From Alphaproteobacteria bacterium (GTDB lineage: Bacteria > Pseudomonadota > Alphaproteobacteria > Rhizobiales > Xanthobacteraceae): a stretch of DNA of 64,000 bases. The stretch spans positions 1 through 64,000 of the forward strand of contig VGEP01000007.1 in the NCBI GenBank assembly GCA_016869215.1, read 5' to 3'. Of the stretch, positions 9,785-18,520 are shown piece by piece. The position numbers and the translations under genes were made by a program. How positions within the stretch are numbered: position 1 is the stretch's first letter; each line of letters begins with the position of its first letter. The notes under the pieces are model-generated. The model did no database searches. It had not been told where the DNA came from and saw only the letters and a list, made by a program, of their open reading frames with translations.

Positions 9785-11041
9785 ATGGACAGGCTGCTGG
9801 AATTTTTGCTCAGGCGATTCGTCCGCCGCGGAAGCCTTCGGCTCACGACGGCGAACGGAAGCGTTTTCACCGTTGGCGACGGCACCGGCAATCCGGTCGC
9901 GGTGCGCTTTGCTGAACCCGCCGCCCAGCGCAAGGTGTTGCTCGATCCCGAATTGAGGCTCGGCGAAGCCTACATGGACGGTACGCTAGTGCTCGAAGAG
10001 GGCACCGTCGCCGATCTGCTCGCGCTCGTTCTCGGACAGACGCCCGACGGCATGCCGCCGAACTGGGCACGCCCGCAATGGGCGCTGCGCTACCTCCATC
10101 GCCGGCTTCAGCAGTTCAACCGGCGCGCGAGGGCGCGGCGCAATGTCGCGCACCACTACGATCTCGACGGCCGGCTCTACTCGCTGTTCCTCGACGCCGA
10201 CCGGCAATACTCCTGCGCCTATTTCGAGACGCCGGACCAGTCGCTCGACGACGCACAGGTCGCCAAGAAGCGTCACCTCGCCGCGAAGCTCATGGTCCGC
10301 GAGGGCCAGCGCGTGCTCGACATCGGCTCCGGCTGGGGCGGCCTTGCGCTCTATATTTCCGAACTGTGCCGCGCGCACGTCACCGGGATCACGCTGTCGC
10401 GCGAGCAATGGCAGCAGGCCAGCGAGCGCGCCGCCGAACGCGGGCTGGCGGACGCGGCCCAGTTCCGTATGCAGGACTACCGCGACATCGACGAGTCTTT
10501 CGACCGGATCGTGTCGGTGGGCATGTTCGAGCACGTCGGGGTCGGCTACTACGACGCCTTCTTCCGCAAATGCGCGGGCCTGCTCGCCGACGACGGCGTG
10601 ATGGTGCTGCATTCCATCGGCCGGCCCGAGGGCCCGAACGTCACCAACCCCTGGATTGCCAAATACATCTTCCCCGGCGGCTATATCCCCGCGCTGTCGG
10701 AGGTGCTGCCGTCGATCGAGCGCGCCGGCCTGCTGGTGACCGACGTCGAGATTCTGCGCCTGCACTACGCCGAGACGCTGAAGCACTGGCGCGACCGCTT
10801 CCTCGCTCACCAGGACGAGGCCGCGAGGCTCTACGATCAGCGCTTTGTGCGGATGTGGGAATTCTATCTTGCGGCGTCGGAAATGGCGTTCCGCGAGCAG
10901 AACATGATGGTGTTCCAGATCCAGATTGCGCGCCGCCAGAACGCGGTCCCCCTCACCCGCGACTACATCGCCCGCGAGGAACGCCGCCTGCGCGCGCTTG
11001 AAGTCGGCGCACGGCCGCCGCTGCGGCTGGCGGGCGAGTAG
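9785..11041 (+). CDS. cfa: Cyclopropane-fatty-acyl-phospholipid synthase family SAM methyltransferase
   Basis: VLDIGSGWGGLALYISE, SVGMFEHVGVGYYDAFF, CAYFETPDQSLDDAQ. Confidence 0.92.
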   Translation: MDRLLEFLLRRFVRRGSLRLTTANGSVFTVGDGTGNPVAVRFAEPAAQRKVLLDPELRLGEAYMDGTLVLEEGTVADLLALVLGQTPDGMPPNWARPQWALRYLHRRLQQFNRRARARRNVAHHYDLDGRLYSLFLDADRQYSCAYFETPDQSLDDAQVAKKRHLAAKLMVREGQRVLDIGSGWGGLALYISELCRAHVTGITLSREQWQQASERAAERGLADAAQFRMQDYRDIDESFDRIVSVGMFEHVGVGYYDAFFRKCAGLLADDGVMVLHSIGRPEGPNVTNPWIAKYIFPGGYIPALSEVLPSIERAGLLVTDVEILRLHYAETLKHWRDRFLAHQDEAARLYDQRFVRMWEFYLAASEMAFREQNMMVFQIQIARRQNAVPLTRDYIAREERRLRALEVGARPPLRLAGE

Positions 11042-11234
11042 TGGCGGCCGCCTTAAGGCCAATCGAAACGTCAAGCGGTTCCTCGCCGCGCCGAAATTTT
11101 TCGATGGGGACGATGTGGATCAGCGGGGATAGGTCGGTCTCTGCCGGCTCGCGCACCGGCGCTTGGTGCTAAGCCTTTCGGGCACAACACGGCGCGCCCG
11201 CGCCGACGTGTTGCCGCAATCCGCAAGCATCAAG

Positions 11235-11313
11235 GCTAATGGTCCGATTCCAACATTCGCATCCCGTTTCGGCAGGCGCATTTGCGAATGTTTGGAATCA
11301 AAGGACCATTGGC
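11235..11313. repeat. Long imperfect inverted repeat (hairpin 1) upstream of dnaB
   Basis: AATGGTCCGATTCCAACATTCGCA ... TGCGAATGTTTGGAATCAAAGGACCATT. Confidence 0.9.
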
Positions 11314-11325
11314 AAGCGTAAAGTA

Positions 11326-11404
11326 CCAGTGGAGCTTTGGATTTGACATTCGCTTCGCGTGTTCGCAGCCAAGCGGGTAGCGAATGTTAAATCCGCTCCA
11401 CTGG
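11326..11404. repeat. Long imperfect inverted repeat (hairpin 2) upstream of dnaB
   Basis: CCAGTGGAGCTTTGGATTTGACATTCGCT ... AGCGAATGTTAAATCCGCTCCACTGG. Confidence 0.9.
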
Positions 11405-11481
11405 CGTCAGTCGTAGCGTGAGTCTGGCCGTTTCCAGTCGATAACAAGCGTTCCCAACAACAACATTTCCGCACGCGCGCA

Positions 11482-12984
11482 ATGGCCCCGCTCGAATCGA
11501 CCGCCCGCAAGCTGCCCGAACCCGTGGCTCCGCAATACCGCGCCGCGCCGCACAACATCGAGGCCGAGCAGGCGCTGCTCGGCGCGATCCTGGTCAACAA
11601 CGAGGCCTTCTACCGCGTCTCGGATTTCCTGGAGCCGCTGCACTTCTTCGAGCCGCTGCACCAGCAGATCTACGAGCTGGCGGGCAACCTGATCCGCGCC
11701 GGCAAGATCGCGACCCCGATCACGCTCAAGACCTTCCTGCCGTCCGACATCGACATCGGCGGGCTGACCGTCAGCCAGTATCTGGCGCGGCTCGCGGCCG
11801 AGGCCACCACCGTCATCAACGCCGCCGACTATGGCCGCACCGTCGGCGACCTCGCGGTCCGGCGTAACCTGATCCGCATCGGCGAGGACATGGTCAACCA
11901 GGCGTTCGACGCGCCGGTCGACTTCGCGCCGCGCGAGCAGATCGAGGACGCCGAGCGCAAGCTCTACGAGATCGCCGAGACCGGCCGCTTCGGCTCGGGC
12001 TTCCAGCGCTTCGCCCAGGCGCTGACCACCGCGGTCGACATGGCCGCCAAGGCCTACCAGCGCGACGGCAAGCTGTCCGGGCTCGCCACCGGGCTAAAAG
12101 ACCTCGACGCCAAGATGGGCGGCCTGCAGCACTCCGACCTGATCATCGTCGCGGGCCGCCCCGGCATGGGCAAGACCGCGCTCGCCACCAACATCGCCTA
12201 CAACATCGCCAAGGCCCACCGCGGCGAGACCCGCGCCGACGGCCATATCGAGACCGTGAACGGCGGCATCGTCGGCTTCTTCTCGCTGGAAATGTCGGCC
12301 GAGCAGCTCGCCACCCGCATCATCGCCGAACGCACCGGGATCGCGTCGTCGACCATCCGGCGCGGCGGCATCAGCGAGGCCGATTTCGAGACCATCAAGG
12401 ACGTCTCGATCGAATTGCAGGGCCTGCCGTTCTACGTCGACGAGACCGGCGGCCTCTCGATCGCGCAGCTTGCCGCGCGCGCGCGCAGGCTCAAGCGCCA
12501 GCGCGGCCTGGACGTTCTGTTCATCGACTACATCCAGCTGCTGCAGGGCTCGCAGCGCCGCCAGAGCGAAAGCCGCGTGCAGGAGGTGACCGAGATCACC
12601 ACCAACCTCAAAGCGCTGGCGAAGGAGCTGAACGTGCCGATCGTGGCGCTGTCCCAGCTCTCGCGCCAGGTTGAGAGCCGCGACGACAAGCGCCCGCAGC
12701 TATCGGACCTGCGCGAGTCGGGCTCCATCGAGCAGGACGCCGACGTGGTGATGTTCGTGTTCCGCGAGGAATACTACCTCTCCAACAAGGAGCCGCGGCC
12801 GGGCACCGAAGAGCACCTGAAGTGGCAGACCGACATGGCGCTCGTCCACGGCAAGGCCGAGGTCATTATCGGCAAGCAGCGCCACGGCCCGACCGGCACG
12901 GTGCAGTTGCAGTTCGAGGCGCAGGTCACACGCTTCGGCGACCTGTCGGCCGATCAGTATCTGCCCGAGCGGGCCGGCGATTAG
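11482..12984 (+). CDS. dnaB: Replicative DNA helicase
   Basis: PHNIEAEQALLGAILVNNEAF, VAGRPGMGKTALATNIAYN, LFIDYIQLLQGSQR, DLRESGSIEQDADVVMF. Confidence 0.98.
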   Translation: MAPLESTARKLPEPVAPQYRAAPHNIEAEQALLGAILVNNEAFYRVSDFLEPLHFFEPLHQQIYELAGNLIRAGKIATPITLKTFLPSDIDIGGLTVSQYLARLAAEATTVINAADYGRTVGDLAVRRNLIRIGEDMVNQAFDAPVDFAPREQIEDAERKLYEIAETGRFGSGFQRFAQALTTAVDMAAKAYQRDGKLSGLATGLKDLDAKMGGLQHSDLIIVAGRPGMGKTALATNIAYNIAKAHRGETRADGHIETVNGGIVGFFSLEMSAEQLATRIIAERTGIASSTIRRGGISEADFETIKDVSIELQGLPFYVDETGGLSIAQLAARARRLKRQRGLDVLFIDYIQLLQGSQRRQSESRVQEVTEITTNLKALAKELNVPIVALSQLSRQVESRDDKRPQLSDLRESGSIEQDADVVMFVFREEYYLSNKEPRPGTEEHLKWQTDMALVHGKAEVIIGKQRHGPTGTVQLQFEAQVTRFGDLSADQYLPERAGD

Positions 12985-13065
12985 GCCGTATACACATCGG
13001 CTTTAAGCCACTAGCCTTCCGGCTCCTTTTTGTTTGTCCCACAGACAGCAAGCAGAGCCGGAGCC

Positions 13066-14037
13066 ATGCGTACCATTACGACCGAAGAACACTTCACCTC
13101 GCCCGCCTTCCTCGCCGGTCCCGGCAAGGAGTTCACCGAACGCTTCAAGAATTCCGGCCCGCGCGGCCTCAAAGTCTACGAGCAGCTCCAGGACATCGGC
13201 GACGGACGCATCGCCGAGATGGACGCGGCCAAGATCGACGTGCAGGTGCTGTCGCTGAACTCGCCCGGCGTCGAGCAGGCCGATGTGGACGTGCAGCTAT
13301 CGGTGTCGCGCGAGGCCAACGACTATCTCGCAGACGCGATCAAGAAGCATCCGAAGCGGTACGCGGGCTTCGCCTCGGTGCCGACGGCGTCCCCCGACAA
13401 GGCCGCGGCCGAGATCGAGCGCTGCGTGAAGATGGGCTTCAAGGGCGCGAACATCAACGGCCACACCCGCGGCCGCTATCTCGACGACAAGTTCTTCGAT
13501 CCGATCCTGGAGCGCCTTTCGGCGCTGAACGTGCTGCTCTACCTGCACCCGACGCCGCCGCCCAGGGCCGTGGTCGAGGCGCAGTTCTCGGGCTTCTCGC
13601 CGGCCGTAAACGGCATGTTCGCCTCCGCCGGCTGGGCCTGGCACATCGAGACCGCTGTGCATCTCCTCCGCATGATTCTCGGCGGCGTGTTCGACCGCCA
13701 TCCAAAATTGCAGGTCGCGATTGGCCATCTCGGCGAAGGCATTCCGTTCATGATGCCGCGGCTGCAGAAGAACTTCTCGCAGGAGATCACCAAGCTGCAG
13801 CGGCCGATGGGCGCGTATCTCAAGGAGAACGTCCACTACACCTTCGGCGGCTTCAATTTTCCGGCGACGTTCCTCGACCTGCTGCTCGAAGTCGGCGTCG
13901 ACCGCATCATGTTCTCGGTCGACCATCCCTACGGCTCGATGGCGGAGGCGCGCTCGTTCCTCAACCACCTGCCGGTCAGCGCCGAGGACCGCGAGAAGAT
14001 CGCGCACGGCAACGCCGAGAAGCTGCTCGGGATGTAA
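13066..14037 (+). CDS. Amidohydrolase family protein (amidohydrolase 2 / ACMSD-like)
   Basis: MRTITTEEHFTSPAFLAG, GDGRIAEMDAAKIDVQVLSLNSPGVEQ, IMFSVDHPYGSMAEARSFL. Confidence 0.88.
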   Translation: MRTITTEEHFTSPAFLAGPGKEFTERFKNSGPRGLKVYEQLQDIGDGRIAEMDAAKIDVQVLSLNSPGVEQADVDVQLSVSREANDYLADAIKKHPKRYAGFASVPTASPDKAAAEIERCVKMGFKGANINGHTRGRYLDDKFFDPILERLSALNVLLYLHPTPPPRAVVEAQFSGFSPAVNGMFASAGWAWHIETAVHLLRMILGGVFDRHPKLQVAIGHLGEGIPFMMPRLQKNFSQEITKLQRPMGAYLKENVHYTFGGFNFPATFLDLLLEVGVDRIMFSVDHPYGSMAEARSFLNHLPVSAEDREKIAHGNAEKLLGM

Positions 14038-14067
14038 CGCCGCGCGGCGCGCGGCGCTGGAATAGCT

Positions 14068-14098
14068 ACGGGGGCCCGCGTTCCGCGACGGGCCCCGT
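14068..14098. terminator. Putative hairpin terminator between convergent genes
   Basis: ACGGGGGCCCGCG-TTC-CGCGACGGGCCCCGT followed by GCATTTT. Confidence 0.5.
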
Positions 14099-14118
14099 GC
14101 ATTTTCAGCGATCTTGCG

Positions 14119-14901
14119 TCAGCGCGTCGAGCGGGACGGAACCGATGCCGTTCCAAGTGCGCTCGGGCCGCGTCCCGGCAGCGTGCCCGCGCCAGGTCCA
14201 AGCAGGTCGGTCGTCCGAGCAAGCGGTCCACGCTGATTGGGGCGCTGCCCGCCGTTCGTCACCGAATTCTGGGTGCAGACGAAGCGGTTCGGGCCGGTCT
14301 GGACCTTCGCCGTGCCCGCCGGGCAGAAACACGCGGTGCCGGTGGACTTGCCGCCGATGCAGACGAGCCTCGGAGGCTGCGAGGACGGCGTGGTCTCGCC
14401 GCGGGGCGGCAACGGCACGCCCGAAGACGGCGCGTCGGCCGGCGGTTGACCCGCCGTGAGCCGGTCCATCGTGCAGACAAAGCGGCCCGGGCTGGTTTGC
14501 ACGGCCTTTGTGCCGGCCGAGCACAGGCAGACATTGAAGTCGGCCTTGCCGCCGATGCAAGTCACGTGCTGCGGATAGGGCACGGACCCGGGCTGCGGAT
14601 TTCGCTTTGCCGACACGCGCGACGGCGGGTCGTTGTCGACCTGCCAAGGCGTGGCCCTGTACCGATCCATCGTACACACGAAGTGGAACGCGCCGGTCTG
14701 CACCTGCTTGGTGTTGGCCGGGCAGATACAGGTCGAGCCGGTGCTCTGGCCGCCGATACACGTCAGCGGCGGAGGCTCCGACGCCGAGGCCGACGCGAAG
14801 CTGAGCAGGGTAGCGGCCGCCAGAACCGCGAGCGCGGCGGCAAAGCGATTGCGGATATGCCCGGGTGCGCGGTTTGGCCGGGCGCTTTCGATGCGAGCCA
14901 T
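14119..14901 (-). CDS. Secreted protein with three tandem Cys-rich CIGG...CxC...FVCT repeats, unknown function
   Basis: Signal-like N-terminus; repeats TCIGGQSTGSTCICPANTKQVQTGAFHFVCTMDR / TCIGGKADFNVCLCSAGTKAVQTSPGRFVCTMDR / VCIGGKSTGTACFCPAGTAKVQTGPNRFVCTQNS. Confidence 0.75.
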   Translation of the reverse strand: MARIESARPNRAPGHIRNRFAAALAVLAAATLLSFASASASEPPPLTCIGGQSTGSTCICPANTKQVQTGAFHFVCTMDRYRATPWQVDNDPPSRVSAKRNPQPGSVPYPQHVTCIGGKADFNVCLCSAGTKAVQTSPGRFVCTMDRLTAGQPPADAPSSGVPLPPRGETTPSSQPPRLVCIGGKSTGTACFCPAGTAKVQTGPNRFVCTQNSVTNGGQRPNQRGPLARTTDLLGPGAGTLPGRGPSALGTASVPSRSTR

Positions 14902-14928
14902 GATGACCTCCTGAAGAGTTCATTTTTC

Positions 14929-14948
14929 GCCGTACGGGATCGTACGGC
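14929..14948. promoter_or_regulatory. Interrupted palindrome, candidate operator upstream of the Cys-repeat gene and in the divergent region with the AraC-type regulator
   Basis: GCCGTACG-GGAT-CGTACGGC, perfect 8-bp arms. Confidence 0.45.
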
Positions 14949-15191
14949 TTCCGCTGTATCGGACGCGGTGCACCTGCAGGACGTTCAGGGGCGTCAATGG
15001 ATTCCATCATCGAATCAGCAATTTAGGCTCGGAGCGCACAGCCCTGTGCGCGGCCAGCCAAGGGCGGCGCCGCGCGCATTGCGCTTTGAACGCAACCGGC
15101 AGCCGCAGCGACTAATTTCAAAGGCATCGGCACCGGCGCGCCCGCGGTCGGTGCCGATCCGGTCCAGGCCGTTTTCGACGAGGGGCAAGCC

Positions 15192-16169
15192 ATGGCCACG
15201 ATCCAAGCCGCCGCGTCATCGATCCGCGTTCCCGACCGGCTGGTCGCCGCCGGAGCCGTCCATTCGGAGCCCGGCCGCCAGGGGTTCATGAAGCAGAACA
15301 TGGAACTCGACTTCGTGAACCGCTCGCAGCGGGCATTCTCGGCCACCGTCAGGAATTTCGGCGCCGTCCGAGTCGCCCGCGTGCGCGGCGGGGCTTCGAC
15401 CTTCAAGCGCGCAAGCCGCCATCGTGCCGACGGGCGCGACCTCGTTTCGATCGTGATCAGCGGCGGCGGCCGCTTCTGCCTCGAAGGCAAGGATGAAGAC
15501 CGCCACTATTCCGGGTGCGGCGCGGCCGTTCTGGAAAGCCGCGAGGAGAGCGTCCTGCACTGCCTGGAAGACAGCGATGCCTGGACGCTGGTGATGGACC
15601 GTGCGCCGCTGGACCCGCTGCTCGCCGGTATACGCGCGCCGCTGCAGCGTTGCATTCAGGGCGACAACGCTGCGATGTGCCTGCTCGACGGTTATCTCAA
15701 GGTGCTGTTCTCGGTCGAGAGCTACGACGACCGCACGCTCGTCAGCCGTCACATCCGCGACCTCGCGCTGAGCGCGCTCGGGCTTTGCGGCGATGCGCAG
15801 GCGTATGTGCGCGAAGGCGGCGTGCGCGAGGCGCGCCTGCAGACCGTGCTCGACCGGCTGGCGCGCGACGCCGCCGAGCCCGGCCTCGATCCGGCGGCCT
15901 TCGCCGCGCGCCTGGACCTGTCGCCGCGCTATCTGCACCGCCTGCTGGAACCGACTGGCCGCTCGTTCAACGAACACCTGCTCAAGTGCCGGCTCGAACG
16001 CGCGTCCGCAATGCTGCGCGATCCGCACTGCTCGGAAATGAAGATCGCCGAAGTCGCGGCCAAAGCGGGCTTCTCCGACATCTCGCACTTCAACCGCAGC
16101 TTCCGCCGAGCCTACGGCGACACGCCGATCGGCGTGCGCGTCCGCGCGGCGCGCGCGCGGAGCGCGTGA
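15192..16169 (+). CDS. AraC family transcriptional regulator
   Basis: C-terminal double HTH: LDLSPRYLHRLLEPTGRSFNEHLLKCRLERASAMLRDPHCSEMKIAEVAAKAGFSDISHFNRSFRRAYGDTPIGVR. Confidence 0.92.
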   Translation: MATIQAAASSIRVPDRLVAAGAVHSEPGRQGFMKQNMELDFVNRSQRAFSATVRNFGAVRVARVRGGASTFKRASRHRADGRDLVSIVISGGGRFCLEGKDEDRHYSGCGAAVLESREESVLHCLEDSDAWTLVMDRAPLDPLLAGIRAPLQRCIQGDNAAMCLLDGYLKVLFSVESYDDRTLVSRHIRDLALSALGLCGDAQAYVREGGVREARLQTVLDRLARDAAEPGLDPAAFAARLDLSPRYLHRLLEPTGRSFNEHLLKCRLERASAMLRDPHCSEMKIAEVAAKAGFSDISHFNRSFRRAYGDTPIGVRVRAARARSA

Positions 16170-16174
16170 GCGCC

Positions 16175-17152
16175 CTACTGCGGCTGAATTCCCGCCGACT
16201 TGATGATCGCACCGAACTTCTCGATGCCGTCCTTCTGCAGCGCGGCGAATTCCTCGGGCGAGTTCGCAATGACGATCAGATCCTGACCTTCGAGCTTGGC
16301 GCGCGCGTCGGGCGCGAGGATCGCCTTCTTCATTTCCGCGTTCAGGCGCATCAGGATGTCCCGCGGCAGCTTCGCCGGCCCGAAGAAGCCGAACCAGGTC
16401 GAGGGTTTGCGGAAGCCGGGCACCAACTCTGTCATCGACGGCACGTTCGGCATCTTGGCGTAGCGCTGCGGCTCCAGGATCGCGAGCACCTTGGCCTTGC
16501 CGGAGTTCAACGCGCCGCGCGCGCTGGACAAGGAAATATGCAGCAGCTGGATGTGCCCCGCGGCAACGTCCTGCATCGGCTGCGAGACGCCGCGGTAGGG
16601 CACATGGGTGATGTCGACCCCCGCGGTGCGGTTGAACAGTTCGCCGGTCAGGTGGAACACCGAGCCGATGCCCGAACTCCCATAGGACAGCTTGCCCGGA
16701 TTGGCCTTGGCGTGGGCGATCAGCTCCGGCACGGAGTTCACCGGAAGCCCGGCGTTGATCACTAGCGCGGTCACCGGCTCCACGCCCGCCATGATCGGCG
16801 TGAAGTCGGCGACCTGGTCGTATGGCACGCTCTTCATCAGCAGCGCCGCAGTGACGTGCGAGGCCGGCGTCGAGGCCAGCAGCGTGTAGCCGTCGGGCGG
16901 CGACTTGGCGACCGCGTTGGAGCCGATGGTGCCGTTGGCGCCGGGCCGGTTGTCGACAATCACGGTCTGCCCGAGCGCCTCGGACAGCTTGGCCGCAACC
17001 AGACGCGCCAACATGTCGACAGTCGGCCCCGGTGGCGTCGGCACGACGATGGTGATGGGCTTGGCCTGCGGCCAGCCTTGCGCCGATGCGGACGCGATCG
17101 AGAGCCCCAACGCAAGAAGCAGGGCCGCAATGGCGCGCAAAAGTCCTGTCAT
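16175..17152 (-). CDS. Tripartite tricarboxylate transporter substrate-binding protein (Bug/TctC family)
   Basis: Signal peptide, WPQAKPITIVVPTPPGPTVDMLARLVA, VDNRPGANGTIGSNAVAKSPPDGYTLL. Confidence 0.92.
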   Translation of the reverse strand: MTGLLRAIAALLLALGLSIASASAQGWPQAKPITIVVPTPPGPTVDMLARLVAAKLSEALGQTVIVDNRPGANGTIGSNAVAKSPPDGYTLLASTPASHVTAALLMKSVPYDQVADFTPIMAGVEPVTALVINAGLPVNSVPELIAHAKANPGKLSYGSSGIGSVFHLTGELFNRTAGVDITHVPYRGVSQPMQDVAAGHIQLLHISLSSARGALNSGKAKVLAILEPQRYAKMPNVPSMTELVPGFRKPSTWFGFFGPAKLPRDILMRLNAEMKKAILAPDARAKLEGQDLIVIANSPEEFAALQKDGIEKFGAIIKSAGIQPQ

Positions 17153-17241
17153 CGTCGCCTCCCTTGCCGCGCACTTTTATGCCGCTTTTATGCATCATAG
17201 CACTTTGACGCCGCCGTTCCGCAGCGCCATAACCCTGCACC

Positions 17242-18420
17242 ATGGCCCGTCAGCCCCAGCCCCAGCAGCCGGCCCCGCCGCCGGAGCCCGCGACCACGAC
17301 CGGCGGCCCGCCGCCGCTCGAAGCCGGCGGCGTGCTGACCATCGACCTCGACGCCATCCGCACCAACTACCGGATGCTCGCGGCGCGCGTGGTGCCGGGC
17401 GAATGCGCCGCCGTGGTCAAGGGCGACGGCTACGGCTGCGGCATCGAGCAGGTCACCGCGACTTTGGAGCGCGCCGGCTGCCGCACCTTCTTCGTCGCGC
17501 ATCTTGCGGAAGCCCGCCGCGTGCGCGCCATCGCGCCCGAAGCGGCGATCTACGTGCTCAACGGATTTTCGTCGGCCGCGGGTCCGGCGTTCGTCGAAAC
17601 CTACGCGCGGCCGGTAATCAACTCGTCGGTCGAACTGGCCGAGTGGGACCATTTCGTCGCCACCTCCGGTTGGACCGGCGGGGCCGCACTGCACATCGAC
17701 ACCGGCATGAACCGGCTCGGCCTCACAATCGAGGAGGCGGTGGCGGTCGCGCACCGCATCCAGTCCGAGAACCACGGCGTTGAGCTGCTGATGAGCCACC
17801 TCGCCTGCGCCGATCAGACGAACCATCCGCTCAACGATCAGCAGATTCGGCAATTCCGCGAGCTGCGCTCGCTGTTCCGCGGCATTTCCAGCTCGCTCGC
17901 CAACTCCGCAGGCATCTTCCTCGACTCCTCAACCTACTGCGATCTGGTGCGCCCGGGCGTCGCGCTCTACGGCGGCAATCCGACGCCGGGCCGGCCGAAC
18001 CCGATGCGGCAAGTGATCGATCTGAAGTGCCGCATCCTGCAGGTGCGCAACGTGCCGCGCGGCCAGACCGTGGGCTATGGCGCCACATGGACGGCCAAGC
18101 GCCCGAGCCGCATCGCGGTGATCGCGGCGGGCTACGCCGATGGCATCCCGCGCGCGGCGGGCGCGCTCGGTCCCGAAGGCGCGCCGCAACGCGAGGCAAT
18201 CGTCAACGACCGGCGCTGCAAAGTCGTCGGCCGCGTGTCGATGGACCTGATCGCGGTCGACGTGACCGACATCCCCGAAGGCGCCGTGCGGCGCGACGCC
18301 ATGGCGACGCTGATCGGCGCGGGGCTCTCGCTCGAAGAGGCCGCAACGCAGGCCGGCACCATCGACTATGAGCTGCTGACATCGCTTGGCCGCCGCTATC
18401 ACCGGATCTGGAAGGTTTGA
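17242..18420 (+). CDS. alr: Alanine racemase
   Basis: LTIDLDAIRTNYRMLAARV, AAVVKGDGYGCGIEQV, HIDTGMNRLGL, CKVVGRVSMDLIAVDVTD. Confidence 0.95.
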   Translation: MARQPQPQQPAPPPEPATTTGGPPPLEAGGVLTIDLDAIRTNYRMLAARVVPGECAAVVKGDGYGCGIEQVTATLERAGCRTFFVAHLAEARRVRAIAPEAAIYVLNGFSSAAGPAFVETYARPVINSSVELAEWDHFVATSGWTGGAALHIDTGMNRLGLTIEEAVAVAHRIQSENHGVELLMSHLACADQTNHPLNDQQIRQFRELRSLFRGISSSLANSAGIFLDSSTYCDLVRPGVALYGGNPTPGRPNPMRQVIDLKCRILQVRNVPRGQTVGYGATWTAKRPSRIAVIAAGYADGIPRAAGALGPEGAPQREAIVNDRRCKVVGRVSMDLIAVDVTDIPEGAVRRDAMATLIGAGLSLEEAATQAGTIDYELLTSLGRRYHRIWKV

Positions 18421-18520
18421 TCGGGCCCTGGCAGCCGTCTTGCGGACGTCCGCAGCTTGTTCTTGTATTGTTCTCATTGTTCAGGTAGCGTCCGCGACGC
18501 ATTTTCCTCGCCGGATTCGG

